This document shows positions 18,575 to 26,759 of a DNA stretch of 64,000 nt, in pieces. The stretch is from NCBI RefSeq assembly GCF_004570865.1, contig NZ_SPQS01000018.1:118006-182005 (forward strand). Reading direction: 5' to 3'. The position numbers and the translations under genes are program-made. Source of the stretch: Bradyrhizobium frederickii. Its GTDB lineage: Bacteria > Pseudomonadota > Alphaproteobacteria > Rhizobiales > Xanthobacteraceae. Position 1 is the stretch's first letter, and the number at the start of each line of letters is the position of its first letter. Under the pieces are notes generated by a model that saw nothing but the letters and a program-made list of their open reading frames with translations, was not told where the DNA came from and did not search any database.

Positions 18575-19204
18575 CTACAAACCCAATTTTGCCCGACCTG
18601 GAACGCGTCTGGGAGAGACAGTCGTCCGTCGCGCGACCTGCGCCTTGGCATCCAGCACCTTGTCTCCAGCTCGTGCAGCGCGCGGAAGGCTGATCTCGTC
18701 CGAAAGGCTCGTGCCTCTCCCTGGCAGACCTTCTGAACCAACGTTGGTGTTTCCTTGGGCCTGTGTTGCCGGCCCGGATCTGTTTCGGGATGACGCTCGG
18801 CCAATGGCCATTTGGTCCTCCTTGCTCGTGCCGCTCCCGACGGCACCGATCGGCAGGCCATTTTGCGCGTGGCCAGCCCCTGCATTTCGTGCGGCCTGGG
18901 CTGCCGCCCGCGACCTCGCCGGCGTGGCGGGCTGAACGTTCGGATTGCTCGGCTCGGCGTTGATGCCTGGATTTCCGCCGGTGCCCGTATCTTTCGTCCC
19001 CATTCCTGGGGTTGCTGACGAACCAGCGTTACCTGCCCCCGTCCCCATTCCAGAGGGTGCCGACGGGCCAGCGCTGGCGCTACTCGCGCCCGTCCCCGTG
19101 CCTGCGCCTCCGGACCCGGCACTAGCAATGCGTTCTAGCGCGAGGACCACCAGAAATGAGCTTGCGACGATGGCGACAAATAATGGAGGCTTGGCACGGG
19201 GCAT
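18575..19204 (-). CDS. secreted low-complexity Gly/Ala/Ser/Thr-rich protein
   Basis: The ATG at 19204 has an excellent AAGGAG 8 bases upstream. The 209-residue product has a signal peptide or anchor (PLFVAIVASSFLVVLALERIASA) followed by a long disordered part rich in Gly, Ala, Ser, Thr and Pro with GTGTG and GMGT units and scattered Asn. The C-terminal 60 residues are basic. No enzyme motif is present; it may be a surface or cell-wall-associated protein. A shadow frame on the same strand (18499-19128) has no such start signal. Confidence 0.6.
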   Translation of the reverse strand: MPRAKPPLFVAIVASSFLVVLALERIASAGSGGAGTGTGASSASAGPSAPSGMGTGAGNAGSSATPGMGTKDTGTGGNPGINAEPSNPNVQPATPARSRAAAQAARNAGAGHAQNGLPIGAVGSGTSKEDQMAIGRASSRNRSGPATQAQGNTNVGSEGLPGRGTSLSDEISLPRAARAGDKVLDAKAQVARRTTVSPRRVPGRAKLGL

Positions 19205-19578
19205 CTGACGATCTCCTTTGCCAAACTTCTATTAACCACGACGCCGCAACTTGGTTCCTGTTGCTGCGAGACACGATCGTCGCCGACCCACACGCTTCTC
19301 GACTGGTAATTGGACTAGTTCGCCGAAACGAGCCGTCCGGCACCTGCTGACTCATCAGCGCACCTGGGCCAAGACCAGCCTTCCTCTCACGCACACTCTT
19401 TTGAAGGTGGATGCCCATTCGGTTGCGGTCGCCTACTAGACGCGGCCCTCTTGTAGCGCCGCCAGCTCTCCTAGAGCATTGCTGAGACAACCCCTCTTAA
19501 GGCCTGGCAACCCGTAAATTTCCCAAGTGTCGGCCACGAAGCTCGCTGGTTTACTGGTTCGAGCCGAGTGCCCGCAGC
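19205..19578. other. intergenic stretch without recognised gene
   Basis: Nothing convincing is seen in these 374 bases apart from the upstream region of the secreted-protein gene at 19204. No repeats shared with the rest of the window were noticed. Confidence 0.35.
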
Positions 19579-19743
19579 ATGAAAACACCGAAGCCAAAGC
19601 AATGGGCTAAAGAGGAGACCCAACGACTGCTCAGGCTTGCCCGGCAAGGAGTTGGCGCCGGCAGAATCGCCGCCGAACTCGGCCGCTACGCGGGGTCCGT
19701 GAGGCGAATGGCCCGGCGGATGGGACTGCTGTTGAAGAAATAG
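19579..19743 (+). CDS. 54-residue SANT/Myb-like helix-turn-helix protein
   Basis: The tiny product reads as three helices: KQWAKEETQRLLRLARQGV, GAGRIAAELGRYAGSVRRMA, and a short basic end. The pattern (W..EE...L..L...G.....IA..LGR..GSVRR) resembles small SANT/GcrA-like DNA-binding proteins. It has exactly the length of the protein at 33114-33278 and shares most of its residues, including KQWA, IAAELGR and AGSVRRMAR. A broken copy is at 22760-22868 and a more distant relative at 30406-30618. No strong ribosome site is seen. DNA binding is inferred. Confidence 0.6.
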   Translation: MKTPKPKQWAKEETQRLLRLARQGVGAGRIAAELGRYAGSVRRMARRMGLLLKK

Positions 19744-20030
19744 TCATCGAGCGATTGTCGGTATGCCTACCCAAATTGTCGCACGGCTGAATCCTACAGC
19801 TCAAACTTTCGGCCAATCTCCCGCATCAACCACGAACGCAGCGTCGTTATGGCGGCCATAGAAGAGCGCGCGGTCCAGCCGAGAAAGATGGCCATTTCAA
19901 TAGCGCGATGACAATCCCTCCAAGCATGGTTGTATGCCGGATTTCGACGATGCTGTGAAGTAATGCTCCCGGCCGCAGGATGGGGGCACAGCCGTCGCCG
20001 GCATTCTCATTCCAAATGCCGCAATCGCCT

Positions 20031-20369
20031 TCAATTCGCCTGGCGCTTTTGAACCGAAGCCCGCTCGATGAGGAAATCGTCTAACTTCCGACCGCCTCGG
20101 AGCTGCGGCTGCAGCCACCGCGGCAGCCTGCCGCGGCCGGACCATGTCTCCGCCGGGTTCTTGGGGTTGCGGTATTTGGGACGAACGGGCGGGTATGGAC
20201 GGCGTTTACGATCGAACCGTGTGGCCTTCTCGGCTAGCCCAATCCTGTGAAGCCGTTCCTCCAAGTGTGCTTTTTGCACCAAGATTTTCTGAGTAAGGCT
20301 GGCAGTGACCTGCTGGTGAAACATCCAGAGCTCATCAAGGGAGAGCGAATTGAAATGGGCAGCGTCCAT
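20031..20369 (-). CDS. H-NS histone family nucleoid protein
   Basis: The 112-residue protein has an N-terminal helical oligomerisation part (LSLDELWMFHQQVTASLTQK) and the C-terminal DNA-binding motif YRNPKNPAETWSGRGRLPRW followed by a basic KLDDFLIE end. These are the marks of the alpha/beta-proteobacterial H-NS family, which binds AT-rich DNA and silences acquired genes. The ATG at 20369 is used. Its location in a relic-rich accessory region suits a xenogeneic silencer, or it may itself be acquired. Confidence 0.88.
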   Translation of the reverse strand: MDAAHFNSLSLDELWMFHQQVTASLTQKILVQKAHLEERLHRIGLAEKATRFDRKRRPYPPVRPKYRNPKNPAETWSGRGRLPRWLQPQLRGGRKLDDFLIERASVQKRQAN

Positions 20370-20760
20370 GGCGAGATCCGAGGTTAAAAACGAAGGCCCC
20401 AGCACAAAAGTCTGGGATGAAGGAGGAGGCAAGCCGCCAGACCAATGATAATCGCACAATCCACATTTAAATGCGGGAGGTGGCGAGGAGAATGGCATGA
20501 GGGCGGTAACATCATGGCGGAGCATTTAATTTGTCGGGAGGAGGTAACGCCCACTGAGGTGGCAAACCAGGGTCGTGACATCGAGAAACTGGCCGCCGGT
20601 CAGCTGCGCTTTGGCCCGCTTAACTGGGCGCATGGCCGCCCTGGCGTATTAATTCGACCGACCAGCGACACATTTAATTCATTGCGCTGCCAGATTTAAG
20701 TCGTATCGGGGCCCATGTTGCCGCGAAGTCTCGGGTGGGGGCGATCACCGGGAGTTTTCG
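20370..20760. other. intergenic region with one doubtful small frame
   Basis: The 391 bases between the divergent H-NS-like gene and the next gene probably hold both promoters. A frame 20514-20699 (plus strand, starting MAEHLICREEVTP, 61 residues) could be a small gene but has only a weak upstream site and no recognisable family, so I leave it uncalled. Confidence 0.35.
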
Positions 20761-21540
20761 ATGTCCGGTCATTTGCGATGTTATTTCGCCAGTTTGGTTC
20801 TTCTTGGAGGTCTTGCGGCAACACCTGCGCTCTCCAGCCCGTTTACTGACTTGCTCAATCCTGCTCCTCGCGAGCCCGCTGCAAGCTCTTCGGCGCGACC
20901 GGAATGCTTGGCACAGCCCGGCAACCCGCCAGGCGCCGGCCAGCGCTGGGTGTATCGGCGGGAAGGCCGCAGCAAATGCTGGTTCTTGGCCGAGGGAGTC
21001 GCGACGGCGCGAGAACCGGGTCATCGTCGCATCGCTAACCGCACCGTCAGGCCCAAGGAGGACGAGGACGAGACCATGCGGCAGAGGCGGAGCCCTGTAA
21101 GCGATGCGCGCGCGGAGTTATCAAGCTCTGCGGCGGCGGGCGAGCCTCAACCGACGCCGCCGGCACGCGAAGTGAAGGTGGCTGATGCTACTTCTGTTTT
21201 CGATGCGGGCGCGCCAATCCTGATTCCGGCGACACCCGTCTCGGGTCTTCCCAACAGCCAACTCACGCCCGAGCAATCCGTGCCGCCCCAAGTCGACGCG
21301 GAGAAGCTTTCCGCTGCCGCGCGAGCCGACTCATCTCCAGTTATGCCGATGGGCGCGCGCGATGAACAGGTGCTCGGCGAGGCGCGCAGCCGGACGTTCA
21401 CTTGGCTAGGTGTGGCGCTGATGATGCTGGGGAGCTTCTCGATCTTAAGCGCGAGCCGCGCACTTCGGCACGCGGTGAGATTACGCCACCGACTTGCTCG
21501 CAGGTTACCTGAAAGCTTCGGTGAGCTCCTCGCGCGCTGA
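20761..21540 (+). CDS. envelope protein with signal peptide and C-terminal membrane helix
   Basis: The 259-residue product begins with a signal peptide (CYFASLVLLGGLAATPALSS). Residues about 45-80 contain two Cys and aromatic residues (PECLAQPG, QRWVYRREGRSKCWFLAEG), suggesting a small folded unit. A long Pro/Ala/Ser-rich linker follows, then a C-terminal membrane helix (TFTWLGVALMMLGSFSILSA) and a basic tail. It would span from the membrane into the periplasm. No enzyme function is recognised. Fragments resembling its 3' half occur, rearranged, at 23820-24120. Confidence 0.6.
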   Translation: MSGHLRCYFASLVLLGGLAATPALSSPFTDLLNPAPREPAASSSARPECLAQPGNPPGAGQRWVYRREGRSKCWFLAEGVATAREPGHRRIANRTVRPKEDEDETMRQRRSPVSDARAELSSSAAAGEPQPTPPAREVKVADATSVFDAGAPILIPATPVSGLPNSQLTPEQSVPPQVDAEKLSAAARADSSPVMPMGARDEQVLGEARSRTFTWLGVALMMLGSFSILSASRALRHAVRLRHRLARRLPESFGELLAR

Positions 21541-21652
21541 TATATCCGAATTGCAACACTTATAATGTTCCGCGCGTCTGCGCTCCATCTGGTACTGCCT
21601 CGGGACGATGTTCGAGTATGATGCGGTCCCTCTTGCGCTTGGGACTGCCATC

Positions 21653-21859
21653 ATGCGGTACAAAGTGTTCATGGTGGACAGCGGTCGGCGCGTGATCTGC
21701 GCTGCAAAGCTTGACTGCATTGACGAGCAGGCGGCGAGACGTCGAGCCGAGCAAATGCATGGCGAGCACGACGTTGAGCTTTGGGACGGCGATCGACTTG
21801 TTGCGGTGTTCCGAAGTGCATCGAATGAAGATCTTGGGCGAGCGCGCGATCTTGGATAA
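21653..21859 (+). CDS. small conserved protein, 68 residues
   Basis: The ATG at 21653 gives MRYKVFMVDSGRRVICAAKL, then DEQAARRRAEQM, HDVELWDGDRLVAVF. This is a beta-alpha-beta pattern seen in many short rhizobial proteins of unknown role: a strand, a DxxAA(R) helix, then an 'ELW.G.R.VA.F' strand. It is probably cytoplasmic. Function unknown. Confidence 0.5.
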   Translation: MRYKVFMVDSGRRVICAAKLDCIDEQAARRRAEQMHGEHDVELWDGDRLVAVFRSASNEDLGRARDLG

Positions 21860-22759
21860 ACGCCCCATCTCGCCGCCGAGTTAGTTCGAACGTTGTGAGC
21901 TACGCCATGGCGGTTGCCGACACGTCGCAGGGACATACTCGCCCAGGTCGCTACTCCGCGCGATAAAGGCGTCGGCCTTCCCCAGTTAATTGTAGATACG
22001 AGGATCGCGGGCCCTCCGTGCGCAAGATCGCACCAGCGAGCCGACGAAGGTCAAGCTGCGACCCCGTCGGGTCTCCAGTCTAAACGGCTCTCGCTCTGCC
22101 GTCAGCTCTGGTACGCCGTCTTCGGCCCATTGTTCTCGCTTCTACGCGTCGGAGCTTACTTCGAAGCTTCTCCACCTCTCTAAGCTCCGCCACAAGCGCT
22201 TGCAGCCGTTCGCTCAGAACAGCACAAGTATAAGTCTGACGCGTACGCGACATCACATGCCTCAGAACATGCCTCTGAAAACGGCTAAACGTAGAAAATC
22301 GTGGGAAAAGAACAAGAACCGCTCAACCGAATCTCAATGAGCTAAAGCCGCAGCCGCCAGATGCTCCCAGTACTCTGCCTCTGCGAGCAGCCTCCAGCTT
22401 CTATCCGGTTGGAGCGCGGCAGTCTGTCGGCAAAGCAAAGCCATAGCGCGAAAGCGACGAGCAGCGTCCATTACGACCTCCCATGTTTTCTTTTCCCCAA
22501 CATATTTTTCAATTTTGCGATGGAGTCATCACGATTATATCGAATAATCAAATTTATTATTGAATAGCAGGTAATTAAGTTCCGTTCGCGCGTGAACAGG
22601 AGTTGGTTTCGGTTTAAGCTTCGCATCGGTTTCGAATGCTAGTAGCCGGGGCTCTATTGCGCAGTTAAAGCGCACGAAAAGCCTGCGAGACAGCAACCTG
22701 CGAGACAGCAACACGAGATGCGAAGCTTCGTGCGCGATCATCGCAATCTCAGAATAGCG
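21860..22759. other. 900-bp intergenic region without recognised gene
   Basis: Open frames here are short and lack ribosome sites or family likeness. The part around 22480-22570 is notably AT-rich. A 15-bp tandem duplication (CTGCGAGACAGCAAC twice) lies at about 22683-22712. I see no functional element I can name. Confidence 0.4.
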
Positions 22760-22868
22760 ACCGGCTGGGCACGGCAGTACGGCGCGGAAATTTGCCACGG
22801 CTCTTCGTCGGCATGTCGGGTTCACTAAAGCGGTTGGCGCGAGCGGTGGGGTTGCTTCTTAATGACTA
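22760..22868 (+). pseudogene. broken copy of the 54-residue helix-turn-helix gene
   Basis: Read in one frame the DNA gives GSTARKFATALRRHVGF, parallel to the GVGAGRIAAELGRYAGS of the intact protein at 19579. After a frameshift near 22818 it reads GSLKRLARAVGLLLND and stops at TAA (22866-22868), parallel to GSVRRMARRMGLLLKK. The 5' part cannot be recognised with certainty. This is a third member of the family, inactivated by frameshift. Confidence 0.5.
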
Positions 22869-22899
22869 ATTGAATGGTCCCATTAATCTTCGTCAACCG

Positions 22900-23700
22900 C
22901 GATCGGCGAGCGTCTTACCGCCTCAGCTCGCGTTGCTGTGCGCTCCACAGCAACCCCTCCTCGGAGAGGGCATCGACCACTGCCAGGCTCTTCAGGCCCT
23001 TCCGCGACCTCGATGCTCAGTCTGCCATCTAGCGGCTGGTTGCTATCGACATCGCAGAACTCTCCTGGGACATGCAACCTGGATTCTGCGGCATAGACTC
23101 CTGAACCTCCGGCGTTCACGAAGGGCACGTCTTGCCAAAGGTGCTCGGCGCAATGGTCCGCAATGCACCGTCCCCGCTTCGCGAACGAGTCTTGCTGGCG
23201 AGGCCCTGCATGGATCCCAAGGTCGTCAGCAAGCGGCCTTCGACGGACGAGATGACGAAGCATGAGGCGGCGCAGATGATGTAAGCGCCGGGATCTTTTG
23301 TTCGGGGGCGGGGCCGGGGAAAAGACCCGCCGAACATTCGATTGCCTGGTAACAGGGAATTTTACAGGGAAACCCCGGCGCAATCGCCGCCACCACAACC
23401 TAAGAAACGACAGAAACGCCTTCGAATACAAGCCTGTCGCCGTGATCGGGCGCCAACACAGAACAGGGAATTTTCGCTGAAGATCAGGGAACGGGCGGCG
23501 CCCGAACAGGGAACGCCCGTAAGCGTCCATTGCTCCCGCACTTCCCTCCTTCACTCTGGCGTGTATCTTGCGCGCCCATTCCTAGGCTACTGAGGCGACG
23601 TATTGATCCTGTTCGAGCGTCTGCTGAACGCCGCACACACCAAAGGAGTACCGCATCATCGCGCGGTGGACCGGCGGCGACCGCGTTCCACAATGTTGCA
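22900..23700 (+). pseudogene. split relic of the phage-operon gene found intact at 42827-43402
   Basis: The plus strand reads VLPPQLALLCAPQQPLLGEG and, after frame changes and a TAG, VAIDIAELSWDM. These parallel ALPAEFAALAPPPLLLPGEH and LAIDVAELSWEI of the intact protein. About 500 bp later (23603-23660) LFERLLNAAHTKG parallels LFEGLLNAAQTK near its C-terminus. The middle of the gene is replaced or degraded, and the segment between contains the CAGGGAA repeats at 23340-23520. No product can be made. Confidence 0.45.
23340..23520 (+). repeat. cluster of five CAGGGAA repeats
   Basis: The heptamer CAGGGAA occurs five times in about 160 bp, three of them as AACAGGGAA and two continuing as CAGGGAATTTT. 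The spacing is irregular (about 12 to 112 bp), so this is not a CRISPR array. It sits inside the split relic gene and may belong to whatever was inserted there. Confidence 0.4.
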
Positions 23701-23819
23701 TGTCTGCGGGCCGATTCGCTTGAGACTAAAAACCCAGTCCAGATGCCGCGGCTTTCGTCCTGCGGCTCTGCAGTGCGCGGGCCCAGCGGCATAGTTTGAG
23801 GTGAGTAGCGCGGCGGCGA

Positions 23820-24120
23820 GAAACTGCTCAATGTCGACCTGGCCCGGTCAGGACTGTTCGGGCGTGAGCTGGCTGCTGGGAAGATCGGGGGTCGTTGACC
23901 AATCGCACAACGAAGCAGCGACCTTTGAGAACACGACGGTCATTGGCGGCAGGCTTGGCCGCTTAGGACAGAAGGCTTGACCGTGCGGTTCGACGAACTG
24001 GTCCCATCGCCAATCGACAAGCGCTTGGGTGAGTGTGCTGCGGAAACGACTGGCGGCCTCTTGCGTTTACTTGAGCCGCACGCTTCGGCGCACAGTGAGA
24101 CTACGCCAGTGAGATACCGG
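23820..24120. other. rearranged fragments resembling the gene at 20761-21540, plus non-coding DNA
   Basis: Bases 23834-23895 resemble the reverse complement of about 21230-21293 (both contain a GCTCGGGCGTGAG/TTCGGGCGTGAG core and GGCTG.TGGGAAGA). Bases about 24074-24110 resemble 21453-21490 in direct orientation (GAGCCGC.C.CTTCGGC.CA.. GTGAGA.TACGCCA). This looks like a scrambled, decayed paralogue. Further on, a 42-residue minus-strand frame at 24198-24326 (starting MTLGSRLSQK after GGAGAG) is possible but unsupported. Confidence 0.35.
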
Positions 24121-24392
24121 CATACCGGCTCAAGCGGATGGCGCGAGACTCCTGCAGCCTAAGGCGACTGCCGCCCGTCATTATACGGCTTGCCGAGCTA
24201 GAGTTGGCATAGCGATCCTTGCTCGACGGCCGCTTGCGCGGCGAGCGAATCCGCAAAGGAGACTTTATAGAAGAACGCCGCCGACAGCGGAGTCTGCTTT
24301 TGCGAAAGACGTGAGCCCAGGGTCATCTCTCCAGGCACATGCCGGAGCGTCTGACCGCGAAGTGGAACCACACAGACACGCCGCCGCCCGCC

Positions 24393-25334
24393 TTAAGAAT
24401 GGGTCATCGAATTGATGGCATCGACGATGGCCGCCAGGTCTGCGTGCGTGACCATGTGTCCAGCATTCGGAATCAAGTGAACGTCGGACCGAGACAGCGC
24501 GTGATGTAAATCTCGCGCCTGTTTGCGTTCGATCACTTGATCCTCTATTCCATGGAATATGTGCACTTGCTCGCCCATGGTCGAATAATAAGTTTGGAAT
24601 TCAGCTGCAGTTGGTATGAGGAGGGCGCTTTCCTCCGCAGCCGCCCTCAATTGTGTGGGCCTGAGAACGAGAGACGCCGGAAACTCATTCTTGAACGACT
24701 GCGGGACAGCGCGGGGCGCGAATATCTTGCGGAGGGCGGCCGGCAAGATCGCCCACGAAATGATAGGCGCGACAGTGTAACTGACCAAGTCGCCCAAGAC
24801 CGGTATGGCTGGAGCCGACATGAGCCAGACGTCCCATCGGACGGTCGGGAAGTAGTATCCGGACGCAAGCACGAGACCTCGGATTGGAAAATCCTTCCGG
24901 ACGGCGAGAGCCATAGCGACGAAGGCGCCCCAAGAATGGCCCAGCACCACAGGATTCCGGATCCCGAGCTGGTTGAGCGCCTTCCCCAACAAAGCGGCTT
25001 GAGCCGCTGCGCCCCATATTCGGAGCCGCGGCCGCTGACTATAGCCAAATCCCGGGCGGTCGAAGCATACCACGCGCTTGCTGCGAGCAAGGAGATCGAC
25101 CAGCCCACTGATTGTGAAGTCCTGGATCATCGATCCGTTGCCATGGAGCAACACGACGCAAGGAGCCGCGGGATCACCCCGATCGATATAGTGGAGTACT
25201 ACGCCGTCGCACTCCAGAAACTTACCAATCGGTGGATTCCGTCGTTCGGCCAATTTGGCGACGCCGATGTTACCGATGACGAGAAGGGCCAACATCACGG
25301 CAGCGGCGAGCAATACGGTTTCAGCGGTGGTCAT
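24393..25334 (-). CDS. membrane-anchored alpha/beta hydrolase
   Basis: From the ATG at 25334 the 313-residue protein has an N-terminal membrane anchor (ETVLLAAAVMLALLVIGNIG) and then an alpha/beta hydrolase core: oxyanion segment VVLLHGNGSMIQDF, nucleophile elbow LGHSWGAFVAM (Ser), an acidic residue in GIEDQVI and the His in NAGHMVTH. All three catalytic residues are present. An earlier ATG at 25382 would add 16 residues. It is divergent from the phasin gene. Substrate unknown; it could act on esters or lactones. Confidence 0.85.
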   Translation of the reverse strand: MTTAETVLLAAAVMLALLVIGNIGVAKLAERRNPPIGKFLECDGVVLHYIDRGDPAAPCVVLLHGNGSMIQDFTISGLVDLLARSKRVVCFDRPGFGYSQRPRLRIWGAAAQAALLGKALNQLGIRNPVVLGHSWGAFVAMALAVRKDFPIRGLVLASGYYFPTVRWDVWLMSAPAIPVLGDLVSYTVAPIISWAILPAALRKIFAPRAVPQSFKNEFPASLVLRPTQLRAAAEESALLIPTAAEFQTYYSTMGEQVHIFHGIEDQVIERKQARDLHHALSRSDVHLIPNAGHMVTHADLAAIVDAINSMTHS

Positions 25335-25568
25335 TACTGAGCCAATGATTGGAGGGCCAAGATAATGGAGGGCCAAGAACATTGGCCCCGTACTAAGGGA
25401 ATAATTGGAAGTTGAAGCGCTCGTTCCTGCGCGCAATGGCAGAGGATTGATTAAAAATCGCTCGCCCAGGAACAGTCGAAAAATGCCAACGTTTGCTCGC
25501 TTAGGATCACACCTGTGATGAAGAGCATAGGATCCGACCTCACCAACAACAAAATGATGGAGCGACCA

Positions 25569-26165
25569 ATGGCCAATCCCCGCCCCGAGGAAAAGTCTGC
25601 GCAAAACCCTGAGGACACAATTCGTCGGGCCGCCGAGAGGACCGCTGAGCAGACCAGACGGATCGGCTTAGCTGCCGCCGAGGCCGGGGAGGAAGTGGCG
25701 CAAGCCGGCGGCCATCTCCTGCGGCAAAATGCCGAGATGTTGCAAAATACTCTGCGTTTCGGCCTCGATATGTCCACGGCAATGATGGGCCGCTCCACTG
25801 AACAGCTAGGTCGCACGTTCGGTTTGACGGGCGATGAAGCGCAGCGAGCAGCGGAACGCTCGGTTCGCAATGCCGAAGCCATCATGTACTCTACGACCGC
25901 GGTCGCAAAAGGAATGAACGGTGCGTCGCGCGAGTACTTCGATTTCGTTCGACAGCAGATCGAGAGGACCATGGACCGCATGAATGAACTCTGGCGCTGC
26001 CGAACTCCTCACGATTTGGCGGCCGTTCAGACTGATCTGGTGCGCGACACCATCAGCAGCGCCCTGGATACAAGCCGCCGGATGGCAGACTTGTCTCGGA
26101 AGGTGGCTGACGATGCGGGAAACCATATAACCCAGAGCATCGAGCGCATGCGGCAGGCTGCCTAG
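25569..26165 (+). CDS. phasin family protein
   Basis: The 198-residue product is Ala/Glu/Arg-rich and almost entirely helical. It has the phasin core (LGRTFGLTGDEAQRAAERSV, AIMYSTTAVAKGMNGASREY and a FVRQQIERTMDRMNEL amphipathic helix). Phasins coat polyhydroxyalkanoate granules. The ATG at 25569 has GGAG 7 bases upstream; an ATG at 25518 would add 17 residues. No PHA synthase or depolymerase is nearby, so its link to granules rests on family only. Confidence 0.8.
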   Translation: MANPRPEEKSAQNPEDTIRRAAERTAEQTRRIGLAAAEAGEEVAQAGGHLLRQNAEMLQNTLRFGLDMSTAMMGRSTEQLGRTFGLTGDEAQRAAERSVRNAEAIMYSTTAVAKGMNGASREYFDFVRQQIERTMDRMNELWRCRTPHDLAAVQTDLVRDTISSALDTSRRMADLSRKVADDAGNHITQSIERMRQAA

Positions 26166-26246
26166 GCAGCAAAGATACGCTGTTCGGCTCACCTCCTGAA
26201 AGCGGATGCGATTGTCAACCACGCACTCAGCGGCTGGCGTCACTTC

Positions 26247-26411
26247 CTACAGGTAGGGGGCCGCCGTCTGGTCAAAATGAATTTCTTGACTGCATGAATC
26301 GGTGCGAGCAAGCCCTCGCGGCCGGCGCGACCTACGCGGCGGAGTGACTAGCACAACGAAGAGCAGGTTCAGCAGCAGCCAACAGCCGACCGCGATGAAA
26401 ATGTACTTCAT
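26247..26411 (-). CDS. 54-residue membrane protein with WxLLNxLFV motif
   Basis: Starting MKYIFIAVGCWLLLNLLFVV, the product has one membrane helix followed by TPPRRSRRPR and a short polar tail. The helix and basic motif closely parallel the N-terminus of the 96-residue protein at 12936-13226. GAGG lies 4-5 bases before the ATG. It begins 6 bp after the stop of the 38-residue membrane protein gene at 26418-26534, so the two are probably co-translated. Function unknown. Confidence 0.55.
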   Translation of the reverse strand: MKYIFIAVGCWLLLNLLFVVLVTPPRRSRRPRGLARTDSCSQEIHFDQTAAPYL

Positions 26412-26417
26412 ACCGCC

Positions 26418-26534
26418 TCAAGGGTGCCATCGGAAGAGCACTGCAAGAAGAGCGGCAGCAACGATCGCCAGCCAGATCATCGGAACAACGAAGGAGGCAA
26501 AATGCCAATCCACGTCGCGGCGCCTGGGCTGCAT
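26418..26534 (-). CDS. 38-residue membrane protein
   Basis: A very small gene with a strong ribosome site (AAGGAG, 6 bases before ATG). The product is a basic, aromatic N-terminus (MQPRRRDVDWHFASF) then one helix (VVPMIWLAIVAAALLAVLF) ending RWHP. It directly precedes the 54-residue membrane protein gene. The pair of good start signals and tight spacing argue for a genuine two-gene unit; its role is unknown. Confidence 0.5.
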   Translation of the reverse strand: MQPRRRDVDWHFASFVVPMIWLAIVAAALLAVLFRWHP

Positions 26535-26567
26535 TGTGTCTCCTTACGGAGGCCATGCGTCGTCGTC

Positions 26568-26759
26568 TCAGCGGCCGCTATCGTCCTTGCCGTTGGGGCT
26601 GCCGCCTCCGCCGCCGTTGCCCCAGCCGTTGTTGCCGTGATGGTCGTGATGGACCGCGCCTGCGCCCGACTTCGCGATCGCATCCGATGTGAGGGATGTC
26701 GACTGAAACTTCAGGTCATCGCCCGGAGGTGATGGCGTCCCACCACGGACAAACGCCAC
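26568..26759 (-). CDS. small Gly/His-rich hypothetical protein
   Basis: A GTG at 26759 (AAGG just upstream) would give 63 residues ending in VHHDHHGNNGWGNGGGGG followed by SPNGKDDSGR. The composition suggests a metal-binding or secreted tail, but no signal peptide is present. It overlaps the 3' end of the dioxygenase gene by 44 bp in another frame and precedes the two tiny membrane-protein genes, so it may be translationally coupled. Low confidence. Confidence 0.35.
   Translation of the reverse strand: MAFVRGGTPSPPGDDLKFQSTSLTSDAIAKSGAGAVHHDHHGNNGWGNGGGGGSPNGKDDSGR

Noticed and set aside
23340..23520. CRISPR array
   Set aside because: Repeats are only 7-12 bp and spacing is irregular; no cas genes are present anywhere in the window.
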